A DNA stretch of 64,000 nt from Diploptera punctata (taxonomy: Eukaryota > Arthropoda > Insecta > Blattodea > Blaberidae), in the NCBI GenBank assembly GCA_030220185.1, contig JASPKZ010001241.1, positions 496,001 to 560,000 on the forward strand. Direction: 5' to 3'. The translations under genes were made by a program, and so were the position numbers. Under the pieces are notes generated by a model. The model was not told the DNA's origin, searched no databases, and worked only from the letters and a program-made list of their open reading frames with translations. This document shows positions 53,611 to 63,122 of the stretch, piece after piece (positions within the stretch are counted from its first letter, which is position 1; each line of letters opens with the position of its first letter).

Positions 53611-53853
53611 TATACTTTTATAAGATTCATGATACGTTCCGTTGAGATATTGTTAAAATTATAATATAAAATTATGGAATATTCACCTGAAAGGTCCGTC
53701 TCCTCAACTTTGTTAGTTATTCAACTGTGGAGCTTTCGGGACCAGTTTTGAATCCTGTTGATGATGGGACTAGTCCCGAAAGCGCTAAGTTAAATAACTA
53801 ATAAAGTTGAGAAGACGAACCTTTCAGGTGAATATTCCATAATGTTATATTTT
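53611..53853 (+). mobile_element. Hairpin element P3 with 10 bp target-site duplication
   Basis: Arms 53659-53742 and 53770-53853 are inverted copies (TATTCACCTGAAAGGTCCGT against ACGAACCTTTCAGGTGAATA; CTTTCGGGAC against GTCCCGAAAG) around a 27 nt loop. About 48 nt at the left (53611-53658) is one-sided. aagtttctag flanks the insert (53601-53610 and 53854-53863). The right arm and loop are nearly the same as the PLE2 terminal repeat at 58182-58290, so the hairpin is a folded-back PLE end. Confidence 0.87.
53758..53787 (+). ncRNA. Hammerhead-like motif in P3
   Basis: UUGAUGA (C3 changed to U), extra U, stem II GGGAC/GUCCC closed by UA, GAAA (53778-53781), the self-complementary AGCGCU including A15.1 and U16.1, then A17. 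Only one arm has the full core because the CUGA side lies in the loop. Confidence 0.5.
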
Positions 53854-54205
53854 AAGTTTCTAGCAGTTCTTCCAATATAACATTTGTCACAGTTATTGCA
53901 ATTCAATTTATAAACTCCTTTATTTTAATATATGTTCGTTTCTTCTATTTTATTTGAAATTATATTATTTAGTTTGTTATTTGCTCTGTAGGCAATGAAT
54001 TTTAAAAACCTTGATTAAGATTAGGTGATCTAGCTGGTCAGTACATGAGCACATTTTGATCTCTCCAACGAGCACGAAATTCAGAACCTAAAAAAAAAAT
54101 CGTACTTTATGGAAGATATGAGCCGGAGCCCGTCATGAATAAACCACATATTAAGTCTCCTTTCATTTGAGAATTTGTAACAATTTTGTTGGTATTTGCA
54201 GTACA

Positions 54206-54515
54206 TGGTCTTTATAGGAAGCCAGATATAATAAGAACAGTTAAGTCTCGTAGACTGCGATGGGCAGGATATGTTGCACGTATGGGAAATGAAAGACGTG
54301 CATGGAAGCTTCTTGTAGGAAAGCCAGAGGGAAAACGCCCAGTTGGTAGACTAAAAATGAGGTGGGAGAATAACATTAACTGTGATTTGAGGGAAGTAGA
54401 TTATACAGGGAATGATTGGAAAGCATTAGCTAAGGATAGGGATGTATGGAGAGCTTTTGTCCGCACGGCCATGAGCCTACGGGTTCGATAGTGCCTGTGA
54501 GTAAATAAGTAAGTA
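54206..54515 (+). mobile_element. LINE-G copy 9
   Basis: Open frame from GLYRKPDIIRTVKSRRLRWA through MGNERRAWKLLVGKPEGKRP, MRWENNINCDLREVDY and AKDRDVWRAFVRTAMSLRVR, stop at 54489, tail GAGTAAATAAGTAAGT. Flanks atttgcagtaca at 54194-54205 and 54516-54527. Confidence 0.9.
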
Positions 54516-54823
54516 ATTTGCAGTACACATTTTCTGTATTTGGTACCCGTCAAGTTCAACGTTAAAATATAGGGTCAATTTAAATACATTTTTACAAAAC
54601 CAGAACAAAATGTAAGTCTCAATCAATGTTGGGAGTCTTTTTATGTAACTGCAAGTGGATTTTCATCCGCCCATATGTGTGAATTATGATAATTAAAAAC
54701 TATCACTGGGGAATGAAGCTTTATCAGTTCCAAGAATATGTGATATGCAGTCTCTTAATTTAACATTTTCCAATACTGTTATTATAACACAGTTCCAATA
54801 ATGGATCATATTATAATATTATA

Positions 54824-54918
54824 ATGATATTGTGAAAAAGACAAATTAATGTCTGAACCAGGAATCGAACCGTGGACCTCTGGTTCAGACAATAATTTTT
54901 CTTTTTCACAATATCACT
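54824..54918. repeat. Hairpin with a tRNA 3'-half in the loop
   Basis: GATATTGTGAAAAAG..GTCTGAACCA pairs with TGGTTCAGAC..CTTTTTCACAATATC (arms about 35-38 nt). The reverse strand across the loop reads GGTCCACGGTTCGATTCCTG GTTC, a B-box and T-arm-like sequence. No A-box. Unclear origin. Confidence 0.6.
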
Positions 54919-55310
54919 ACAATAGTTTAATAGTCTCTTAAGATAAAAAAGTAATTTAAAATGAACCTGTTGGCAGGTACCGTCGTCCTAAACTTTGTTA
55001 AAATAATGTAAGTAAAATATTATTAATTGGAAACATTTTCATCATCAGCAGGATCAGTATGCGCTATTAGTTATTTTTAACCCTTAAATTCGTAATGTAT
55101 CCTTTTGGATACATCAGTTGGTTTAATTAATCTTATATTCTAAATAAATCAGAGGAAAACGAACAAAAAGAAACCGCTTAAATGTGTGTCGAATTACACA
55201 ATATACCTAATAATAACTTATACAAGATCCAGTTTTCACTGCGGTCCGCCACATTCAAATAACTAACAGAAGAAATTTGTGAAATTTGTGTTTTGCCAGA
55301 GTAACTAACT

Positions 55311-56361
55311 AACTGCCGTGCATTCAGACTCGCAGATTCTGATTCTGGGATTGGCAGAGAGAGGACTAGAAGAAAAGAAGAAGAAGAACATCTTCATAAA
55401 CCAGTAGCCGAAGCCTTCGCTTAGGTCTACTGATAAAAGTACTGGTAAAATAAAGCCAGTATACACAAGTACTCTGTGATTGGTCAGCAGCCAGCAAGCG
55501 TATATACCGAGTATAAAAGCTAACAACACCAGCCAGCTTCTGATTGGCCAGAAACGGTCACACCAAGTTATATAAGCCAATAAATCGACAACACCGGATT
55601 GGACAGCACTAATCAAGACATCAAGATGCCCAAATACGGCACATATAAAAGAAGATCGTCTGAAATACAACTAAACTAGAAGACACTACACCACTGACCA
55701 GTTCATGGTTCAACGACTTAGTAAAGGAAGCATCTGCTACCTTACGTGAAGCTCTACTGCCAACAACACCTACAGATTCTACTGTAGACAAGACGGAGCG
55801 ACCGAAGAGCAACATTCCAGCAAGAACCAAGCTTAGATACCACCGAAAGCAAAGGGAAGAAACTGCTCTGCAAGGAAAGTCAGCAGCCTCGACTACTGAT
55901 AAAGTCGAGTCCCATCTGGTCGTCTCCCAGCCTGCAGAGACCTCATCATGTGATAATGGAGGGGACTGTGGAGGCTCGAAGTCGACGGACTCGCTCCCAA
56001 AGAAGATATGGACCTCTTCCCTGCTGGTACTTCGGATTTATACCTATTTACTGGCAGCAGTGAACGAGGAATTCTTCAAATCCGAGCCTGGCACATTCAT
56101 TTGCGAGAACACCAGGCTCGGTAAAAGGGTAAGGCTAAATTCAATTATAGCCTACAAAAGGTACCAGCAACTGCTTACGAAGAACAGGATCCCCTACAAG
56201 GAAGAAAAGAAGCAACAAGCGACAGCTACAAGAAGAGTGGTTGTAAAAGGAATGGACCACACCATTGAGCCATCTTACATTCAGTGCGATCCATATTTGT
56301 AAATAAGATTGTAAATACCTTACTTTTGTCTAATAAAGTCCTACTACTACTACTACTACAT
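55311..56361 (+). mobile_element. (CTA)n-tailed retroelement
   Basis: Runs from a leader with two TATAAAA-like sites (55512 and 55644) to TCTAATAAAGTCC and a CTACTACTACTACTAC tail at 56340-56361. The frame 55664-56302 inside is described separately. A second 3' end of the same type lies at 9755-9822. It separates the left TIR from the ORF1 fragment that follows, so it is probably nested. Confidence 0.65.
55664..56302 (+). CDS. Unrecognised 212-codon open frame of the (CTA)n element
   Basis: Open from after a TGA at 55661 to the TAA after 56302. It reads LEDTTPLTSSWFNDLVKEAS, a Thr/Ser-rich stretch, TKLRYHRKQREET (basic), a cysteine pair CDNGGDCGG, KKIWTSSLLVLRIYTYLLAA, then NEEFFKSEPGTFICENTRLG, NSIIAYKRYQQLLTKNR and HTIEPSYIQCDPYL. 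No in-frame ATG at the start; an ATG at 55626 (MPKYGTYKRRSSEIQ) is in another frame and could be the real start if one base was lost. No domain is recognised. Its position before the AATAAA signal and CTA tail suggests the element's own protein. Confidence 0.45.
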   Translation, partial: NTTKLEDTTPLTSSWFNDLVKEASATLREALLPTTPTDSTVDKTERPKSNIPARTKLRYHRKQREETALQGKSAASTTDKVESHLVVSQPAETSSCDNGGDCGGSKSTDSLPKKIWTSSLLVLRIYTYLLAAVNEEFFKSEPGTFICENTRLGKRVRLNSIIAYKRYQQLLTKNRIPYKEEKKQQATATRRVVVKGMDHTIEPSYIQCDPYL

Positions 56362-57045
56362 TCAGAGTGGCTTGAAGGCCAATGGATTCCGGGCCTTAAA
56401 GGTTGTCAATATGACATACGGAAAGACCAGGAACCCATTGCCCATGTTTGTGGTCACTCTGAAAGATGGCCCAGAGGTGGAGGATCTATTCAAACTACGC
56501 AGGCTCATTCACTTCAAGATGAAGATCGAGCCCTATCGGCGTATGAAGAAAACGGTAGCACAGGTCATCCCGGCTACCCCAAAGAAGACAGTAATGGTGG
56601 AGCTTGCTTCAGCTGTCTTACCCCCAAATCTCAGACCGATTAGAGCCAGCAGTTCTTTGGCCTGAGACCTTCAAGAACTCAAACCGTAGCGTTGTCACTA
56701 ACGCTAAAAGAAGAAAACGTATCGGGACCAACAAGTCCCGGGAACAAAAGGCCTTGCCATTCAAGGTCTTAGGTGGGCCAAAAATCCCACCTGAAACCAA
56801 AAAAAGTGACCATAGGCACTCAAAATGCCATGGCTCCTTTAACCAAAAGTACGCCGGTTCAAACTAGCCTCACAAAAAGAGATGGTCTAATCACTAATGA
56901 AGTATTAGACAAACTAGTTAAGGAACTAGTAAATGATCCAGATTCGATAGTATTATCTATCGAATTGGATCATAAATTACACACTTTTCTAATAGAGTGT
57001 ATGTGCACCCATGATGAAAATAGGACGTGCCCTGTTACATCTTAA
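56362..57045 (+). pseudogene. Non-LTR retrotransposon ORF1 with PRE_C2HC domain, decayed
   Basis: GLKANGFRALKVVNMTYGKT, PLPMFVVTLKDGPEVEDLFK and LRRLIHFKMKIEPYRRMKKT match the domain that precedes the zinc knuckles in many arthropod LINE ORF1 proteins (RNA-binding, gag-like). The knuckles that should follow AQ are destroyed by shifts (a GACFSCLTPK scrap remains in the next frame). The C-terminal part continues in the frame 56773-57045 (KRDGLITNEVLDKLVKELVN, DHKLHTFLIECMC). The 5' end is cut by the (CTA)n element. Confidence 0.7.
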
Positions 57046-57184
57046 ATTGTCTCCAATTGGAGCAAAAAGCTGTTCAATTTGGATCTGATTTTATTAAATT
57101 CAAGTCACTCTATTAAGGTTTTAGTGATTTCCCTTGATGTTAAGCAAATGCCGGAGTGGTCCCCTAGCATCCACAGTAAAGTCA

Positions 57185-58172
57185 TCAAAGTCCAATAAAT
57201 ATTCTAAATTCAAAATTATGAAATAAGAACACGATATGTCGATGATGTACTAGTAATATATGAAAATGAAAACAGAAAAGAGAAAGAAATACTACAAGAC
57301 TTAAACAACATGCATGAAAAAAATCACTTTCACCGAAGAAATAGAAGTTAACAACAGCATAAACTACTTAGATTTGTCTATAACCAAAATCTACACAACA
57401 ATAAACTAGAAATCGGTATCTACCGGAAACCCACAAACAATGCTCTGGCCATAAACAAAAATTCTACACACCCTTTTCAACAGAAAATTAGTACATTTAA
57501 TAGCTTAGTCAGTAGAATGTTGAAACTCCCATTAAGCAAAGACAATTATATCCAAGAACTCAACTACATGAAGTATATGGCAGAAACCAATGGCTATAAT
57601 GAAGAATTCATAGATAAGCTCGTAAAAAAACAAAAAAGGAAGAACAACATAACCAACATAACTAAACTAGAAAAAGAATCTGACAACAACAAGAAAACAT
57701 GGATAACACTTACATACACAGGAAAAGAAACAACAAAATTAGCCAATGCACTAAAGAAAGCCGATAAAAACGTAAAAATAGCATACAGAACCAATAACAA
57801 ATTAAACAACATAATAAACAATAACATTGAAGAAAATAACATTTTCAACAGCAAAGGAGTTTATAAACTGACATGTAAGGACTGCAACAAATTTTATATA
57901 GGAAGGACAAACAGGAGTTTTAACATCAGATTCAAAGAACATTTTCGAGACTTCATTCACGCAGAAGGTAAATCAAGCATGCAAAACACGTTATCCATGA
58001 AGGACATCGCATGTTAAATATTGAAAACACCCTAACAGTAATGCACAGAGAAAATAATCCAGCGAAGATAAACGTACTCGAGAGATGGAAATCATGAAAG
58101 CAGCTCACAACGACAGCCTGATAAACGAAAACGAACCAAATACATGCAAACCCCCTCTACCAGATCTTCAGT
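57185..58172 (+). pseudogene. PLE2: reverse transcriptase C-terminus and GIY-YIG endonuclease
   Basis: RYVDDVLVIYEN (catalytic aspartates, about 57232), LQDLNNMHE, a one-base shift, KITFTEEIEVNNSINYLDLS, IGIYRKPTNN, HPFQQKISTFNSLVSRMLKL, then the open frame 57517-58017: DNYIQELNYMKYMAETNGYN, VKIAYRTNNKLNNIINNNIE, GVYKLTCKDCNKFYIGRTNR (GIY and YIG, CX2C, catalytic Arg) and RFKEHFRDF. After a shift HRMLNIENTLTVMHRENN and INVLE remain. The RT N-terminus is missing. Penelope-like by domain order; several shifts make it inactive. Confidence 0.9.
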
Positions 58173-58290
58173 GAAACACCAGTTTTGAATCCTGCCGATG
58201 ATGGGACAAGTCCCGAAAGCGCTACAGTTAAATGATAATTAAGTTGAGGAGACGGACCTTTCAGGTGAATATTCTATAATTTTATATTAA
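58173..58290 (+). mobile_element. PLE2 terminal repeat
   Basis: CCAGTTTTGAATCCTGCCGA, TGGGACAAGTCCCGAAAGCG, AAGTTGAGGAGACGGACCTT and TCAGGTGAATATTCTATAAT. Nearly the same as the right half of hairpin P3, which identifies P3's parent family. Confidence 0.85.
58195..58224 (+). ncRNA. Hammerhead-like motif in PLE2 repeat
   Basis: CCGAUGA (U4 changed to C), extra U, stem II GGGAC/GUCCC, GAAA (58215-58218), AGCGCU, A17; stem I CUG/CAG of 3 bp. The U4 change probably weakens or abolishes cleavage. Confidence 0.52.
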
Positions 58291-58859
58291 TTTTAAATAA
58301 GAACAGCTAAAATCCGAAAAGAGCCGTTTCTGATTGGAATGCCGATTTGACTTCCCGCTCTTGCCCTTTTTAGGGCTGGCGGCTTCTGTGGTGGTGGCAG
58401 TCTTCCTGTTGGCAGCTCAGTAAATCAACTAGAACATCAATGAAATTCAACTAGAAACTGAATGCAGGATTGGTGTGTCCAACCACTGGACCTTTGGTAC
58501 CAGAATACGGCTAGTCATCGTCGGCAGAGGATATACTATTAAACATCAACGACGAGATAATTAATGAAGGAGATACAATATCAATAACTACGACGAAATA
58601 CTTAATTCACAAGGGCTAAAGAGGATTCGAAATCCCTAGAGATAGACGGAAATTGCTGTTCACCATCGAGCAGTTCCCATACAGTCGCCGGGGACGCTTC
58701 CATAATAATGGATGTTTCCCTGGCGGACATAGAGGGGATATGAATGTTCGAGAAGTGACACAATTTCCATTACAAAGTGGTGTGGTGGTGTTTTGCCAAT
58801 TTAAGGGTTAAGACGCTTTAGATGTCGATGGTCTTGATGCGTCTCAAGTAGGAGTTGAC
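58291..58859. other. No feature recognised
   Basis: GC content is somewhat higher than around it. No frame or repeat was recognised. Confidence 0.4.
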
Positions 58860-59130
58860 TGGTTTTTAACTATGTGGTATAAGGGATTTATGTTTGGGGT
58901 GTGTTCACATTTAGTAGCAAGTTGTTGTCAATTTTCTTCATGATTTCAAGGTCTTCCAGTAAATTAATTTAAGCTGGAATTCTTTCTCTGCGAACTATCG
59001 AAAGAGTGTGTTCTATTGTGTTCATTCGGTGACTAGCGCTAATTGTGTGTTGTTCATTGTTTGACTTTCCATCCGCGTACATAATATCTCTGAGGTGTTC
59101 CTTGTATAATATGCTCACCATTAACAACAA
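58860..59130 (-). pseudogene. PLE4 fragment: end of GIY-YIG domain and C-terminus
   Basis: Reverse strand: YKEHLRDIMYADGKSNNEQH, ISASHRMNTIEHTLSIVRRE, then in another frame INLLEDLEIMKKIDNN and LLLNVNTPQT. It corresponds to the last third of PLE2 (EHFRDF, HRMLNIENTLTVMHRE, INVLE). It lies inverted to PLE2 inside the same 5 kb interval. Confidence 0.78.
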
Positions 59131-59219
59131 AGTTGTAGACTTGCGGAAAATGCTTATTTCAAGATTTGTCTTGCTTATGTTTTTGTTATCTTAAGGTGAA
59201 GATAGCTGAATGATTTTGT

Positions 59220-59560
59220 AAATTCATCATCATCGTCACGGTTTAGACCATTTCTGATCTGTTCCGCTCGCTCTGTCTTTTAAATGGTAGTCCACGACTT
59301 CAGTGTCCTTGTGGATTGTAATTTAACATCCTTTCGTCACTCATTCTAGTAACATGTTCAAACCTTTGATTTCTATATTCTTCTATTTTTGTCATCACAC
59401 TAGTTATTTGTAATTCCTCACGAATATCTTCATTCCTCCGTTTGTCCAAAAGAGTACATCCTGTCACATATCGTAGGAATTTCATCTCGGCTTCTACCAG
59501 TCTTTTTATTAAACTTTTGGTGAGAGTCCAACATTCCGAGCCATACAACAGAACAGGAAC
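59220..59560 (-). mobile_element. Non-LTR ORF2 tail, ATG-repeat-tailed LINE
   Basis: Reverse strand YGSECWTLTKSLIKRLVEAE, MKFLRYVTGCTLLDKRRNED, IREELQITSVMTKIEEYRNQ and FEHVTRMSDERML, the post-catalytic region of a common insect LINE. It ends in GATGATGATG near 59227. Related to the fragment at 8.9-9.6 kb by the YGSE.W and EM.FLRY patterns. Confidence 0.83.
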
Positions 59561-60106
59561 AGCTAAACTTTGTAAAACTTTAGGAGTGTTTCTTTACGAA
59601 CTTACTTTAATTAGATTAAAAATCACACTGGTGTCTACGCAATAACTGTACTAGTAATGTGCCATCAGCTAGGGAGGATACGTATAGACACTCAGCTGAT
59701 TCATACGTAATGTTGCATGTTGCCACATATTTTATTCCAGATTATTAGAAAATGTAAGCATACATTTTTATTTAAGAAAACTGTTTAATAACACGATTTA
59801 TTTTCAGATCTAATATTAACTCCTTGTAGACACACCTACAGATGCTATTGTTTTTCTTATTTCTACTAACAATATAAGTATAGCCCTTGAATTGGCAAAA
59901 CACAAATTTCTTCTGTTATTTGAATGTTGCCGACCGCAGTGAACACAGAATCTTGTATAATTGTTATTTGTTATTATTAGGTACATTGTATAATTAGACA
60001 CATATTTAAGTGGTTTCTTCTTGTTCGTTTTCTTGTGATTTATTTAAAATATTAAATTAATTAAACCAACTGATGTATCCAAAAGGATACATTACGAATT
60101 TAAGGG

Positions 60107-61880
60107 ATAACAACGGAAATACAGCACAAATAATCAGTTTTGTCTACAAATATCAAGTCTTGATCGTATGTTATATGTACTTTTTTTATTCTCTAGACCG
60201 TCCCCAACGATTGCGTATAGGCGACACATGTAAAACGTTTTTCCTTTACATTTTACCTCTATATATATTAACCAATGTTTAACTAGAGCTTCTGTAGAAA
60301 GAGGATCAGTTTAGAGGACGACACTGTTCCAAAATTATCAACATTTATTTTAGTTGTTTAGTAGGTAATCTTTTAAACAAGATGAAAGTGTAATTTGCAA
60401 TTTAGTTGATTCTTATGTTTCAGATAAACTTTAAGATTCGCTTTCATAACGGAAAAAAATAACAATTTCTCAGCTTTGAGATAACGGCAGATAAAATTTT
60501 AACACAGAAATTAAAATTATACAGTATTTTAAGAGTAGACAAGAGCGTTGGCATTACAGGAAGCCGGTAATAAGAACAGCCTCTTAAAAAAAACTCTCTA
60601 AGTCTGAGATTAAATGAATGTCTCTTAAATAGAAACAATTTCCTCTGATTTTAATCACAAAGTTTTTTTTTAATAGGAGGGCAGATAATTTCTTTCTTTG
60701 GTTTTGTTATACTTTCTGCATTCCTCACTCTTTATTCAGCGACTGTACATACAGTATTTCCTAATAAATTGGTTCCATTATTTGTGATTATAGTCACTGC
60801 CTCTTGGATTTTTATTTCTTCTGTTAAAATACTCTCTCATAAATATTGTCTTTTTTTAAATAGAATTTTATTTAAATGTTTCTGAAAAGAAATTAAACTA
60901 CTTCTCAAATAGAGACCATAGGATTCTATGGTGCAGAACCATTTTTCAGCTAATTATACAGTGACGGTACCAGTCCCAGGTGTTTGATGCGAAGAATTCC
61001 ACACCGTTATTTTGGAATGTTTACACGAAATTGTACGCAAGAAATATGTCATAAATCAGAATAAATGAAGACGCAAGTCAGGCTATATGCTGGTTTGGTA
61101 GCATTTAGATTCCTCCAGGTTCCTGCATTTTGTTAGGGTTCTTCATGAGGTGTGGGTTGCAGTCGGATTTACATCCATAGCTCTTAATATTGCATGGACT
61201 CGTTCCAGTTGTTGAATATAAACATCCACATAGAGTGCACGCCCGTTTGAGGTAATCTCCCAGTGAATCACACCTTCGAAATTCCACCACATGCACAACA
61301 TCACATTAAAAATCGACATTACAGAGAGACAACCTAATAATATTAAACATGTTCACATCCCACAACACAGAACATCCCATTATTCCATTTTCTATACTGT
61401 ACCTAGTGCTAGACTCTAGAAATCCTTATCAGAGGAAAACAGGGATAGCCGTACATTAGCTTGCTTTAAAATAAATATATATATTTTTCTTCTGTAATTG
61501 GATTTTCGGTCGATTAATCATTGGCTTCTAATTTATTTTTTCTTCTTCACTTACACTTTAGTCCTATTGACACATCAAACACCTTAATATGAGTTCGCCG
61601 CTCTCATCTAGAATCCTCCTAACATAATGTCATTACTAGATCGCATGTCAATATCATATTAAAAATACAATATCATCGAGTATTACATTATTCTTCTTCA
61701 ATTTTCACTCTCCAGTAATTGGAAGTCACATTTTAGAGTATAATTTGGGAGGAGCCGTGAATAGTTAGTATTTCATGAATAAATTAAAAAAATGTTTCTA
61801 AAACTTTTCCACACATTGGCGTTCATCATAAAATTTATTATTACTTCTTAATGTCACCAATATTTCTTTATTGATATGAG
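60107..61880. other. No feature recognised
   Basis: 1.8 kb of AT-rich sequence. Short frames (for example 60073-60282 and 61105-61296) show no family features. Confidence 0.5.
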
Positions 61881-61884
61881 GAGG

Positions 61885-62310
61885 AATTTATGCTTCTCCT
61901 CCTCCTACTCCCTCATCCACCGTAGTCCTCTAACTCCGACCGCATGATCCCATCTTGATTTTCCTCAACTTTTTCTTCTTCCACCTTACCTTCCTCCTCT
62001 TCATCCTACAAACTCTCCTCATCACAAATACATTATCAATTGAAGTACTAAATGAAGAGAGTTATCAGAAGATTGAAAGCGAGTAATGGGCTCTTAAACC
62101 TCTCCGCTCCTCTCACCCTCCGCCTCTTCACTTTCATCTTCCCCTCTTCACTTTCCTCTTCTTCATCCTCCTCTTCACTTTCCTCTTTCTCCTCATCCTC
62201 TTCCACTTTGATCATTCCTCCTCCTGTTCTCTTTTCTATTTCTCCGCTTCTTCAATTTGCTATTCATCCCATCATTTCTCTTCATTTTCCTCTTCATCCT
62301 CCAGCGCAAA
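61885..62310. repeat. Polypyrimidine (CTT/TCC-rich) low-complexity tract
   Basis: The plus strand is mostly C and T with TCC, CTT and TCATCC words, densest at 62130-62310. The Ser-rich forward frame 62052-62318 is an artefact of this composition. Confidence 0.9.
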
Positions 62311-62529
62311 TCTCGTAGATCTGTAACAAGGTTATCTTGCCATAACCACGTGGCCATAAGGCGCGGGAAATAATATAACGTAAACGTATTAATTAATATT
62401 GTAATAAGATAAGGATGATCCTGATTCTGATTCAAAGGAATTTTAGCCTCGCGTCTCGTCCAAAAGGTAGAAAAAAAGAAGGAAACTCTATCAATATATT
62501 TTTATTTGTAACTTTGATTCTTGTAAGAA

Positions 62530-63122
62530 TATACCTTTTTCTGCGTAAGTGCGTTATGTCGTATTTACAGCTATGGGTCCATTATAGAAATTTCAACTTC
62601 CTACGTTTCGTGGTTGCCAACCTAAATAACTATACTGTAATGATACATTTTCACCCACGTGCGGAAATTAAAACCACTGCCCTCTATGTACACTACGTAC
62701 AATGTATATACAGAAAATATCCAAAAGGTAGTGTTAATATACATTATACGAAACAAATCACTGCACTTTAAATGAACTGAACTTTATTTGAAACAATTTA
62801 AAACAATAAATACGTACTTGCCGCCATTTTATAATTAAATGGTCTCACGACCACCTGTTGTTTCAGCTAATAAACATTGCCCTTATTGTTAACGTTAATC
62901 AATTGTTTATAATAAACGCAAATATTTCCAGCAAATATGTTATTATTTTACTAGTATTTATTATTTTGCAAACACCATCGCGCAAAAAATATTGAACAAC
63001 GCACGTTTTTGAAGTGTTTTACAGAATCTCGGAAATTAAATACCTCAATTATCGCTCGGTTTTTAAACATTTTTCTTCGATTCTGTAAAATCCACTTCTC
63101 AATCTCGCAACGTAATATACTA
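62530..63122 (+). repeat. Dispersed repeat D copy 2
   Basis: Collinear with 46397-47017 (see landmarks there). It has lost the ACTGTAATAAAATA duplication that copy 1 shows. Ends near TTCTGTAAAATCCACTTCTC. Confidence 0.82.

Larger units (their letters stand above)
53245..54030 (-). pseudogene. PLE3 relic: GIY-YIG domain and C-terminus, split by P3
   Basis: Reverse strand. 54030-53864 encodes AYRANNKLNNII, GVYKLNCNNCDKCYIGRTAR (GIY-YIG motif with both halves and the following Arg), then after hairpin P3 (53611-53853) it resumes as FTTRFNENFRDFLKIKGKSN, FNTIDNVLSILHRENN and a decayed INVLEELLITR tail. Removing P3 and one duplicate of aagtttctag lets the frame run through the break. It is the same family as PLE2 at 57-58 kb. 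No RT part is attached. Confidence 0.82.
55081..60106. mobile_element. 5 kb interval bounded by 215 bp inverted repeats (piggyBac-like ends)
   Basis: 55081-55298 and 59893-60106 are inverted copies: CCCTTAAATTCGTAATGTAT CC against its inverse at 60085-60106, AACCAACTGATGTATCC, the ACCTAATAATAA block, CACTGCGGTC and AATTTGTGTTTTGCCA. The left end is preceded by TTAA (55077-55080); the right end by ATAA where TTAA would be expected. The TTAA-CCC start is that of piggyBac-type ends. No piggyBac transposase was seen. The interior is filled with retroelements (see below). A TGTATCC/GGATACA palindrome lies near both tips. Confidence 0.65.

Noticed and set aside
55305..55830. Reverse-strand frames of 121 and 69 codons
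   Set aside because: They are shadows of the leader and forward frame of the (CTA)n element.
62052..62318. Serine-rich 88-codon frame
   Set aside because: Artefact of the polypyrimidine tract.
62415..62771. 118-codon forward frame
   Set aside because: Overlaps dispersed repeat D; the counterpart at 46.4 kb is not open, so the frame is not conserved.
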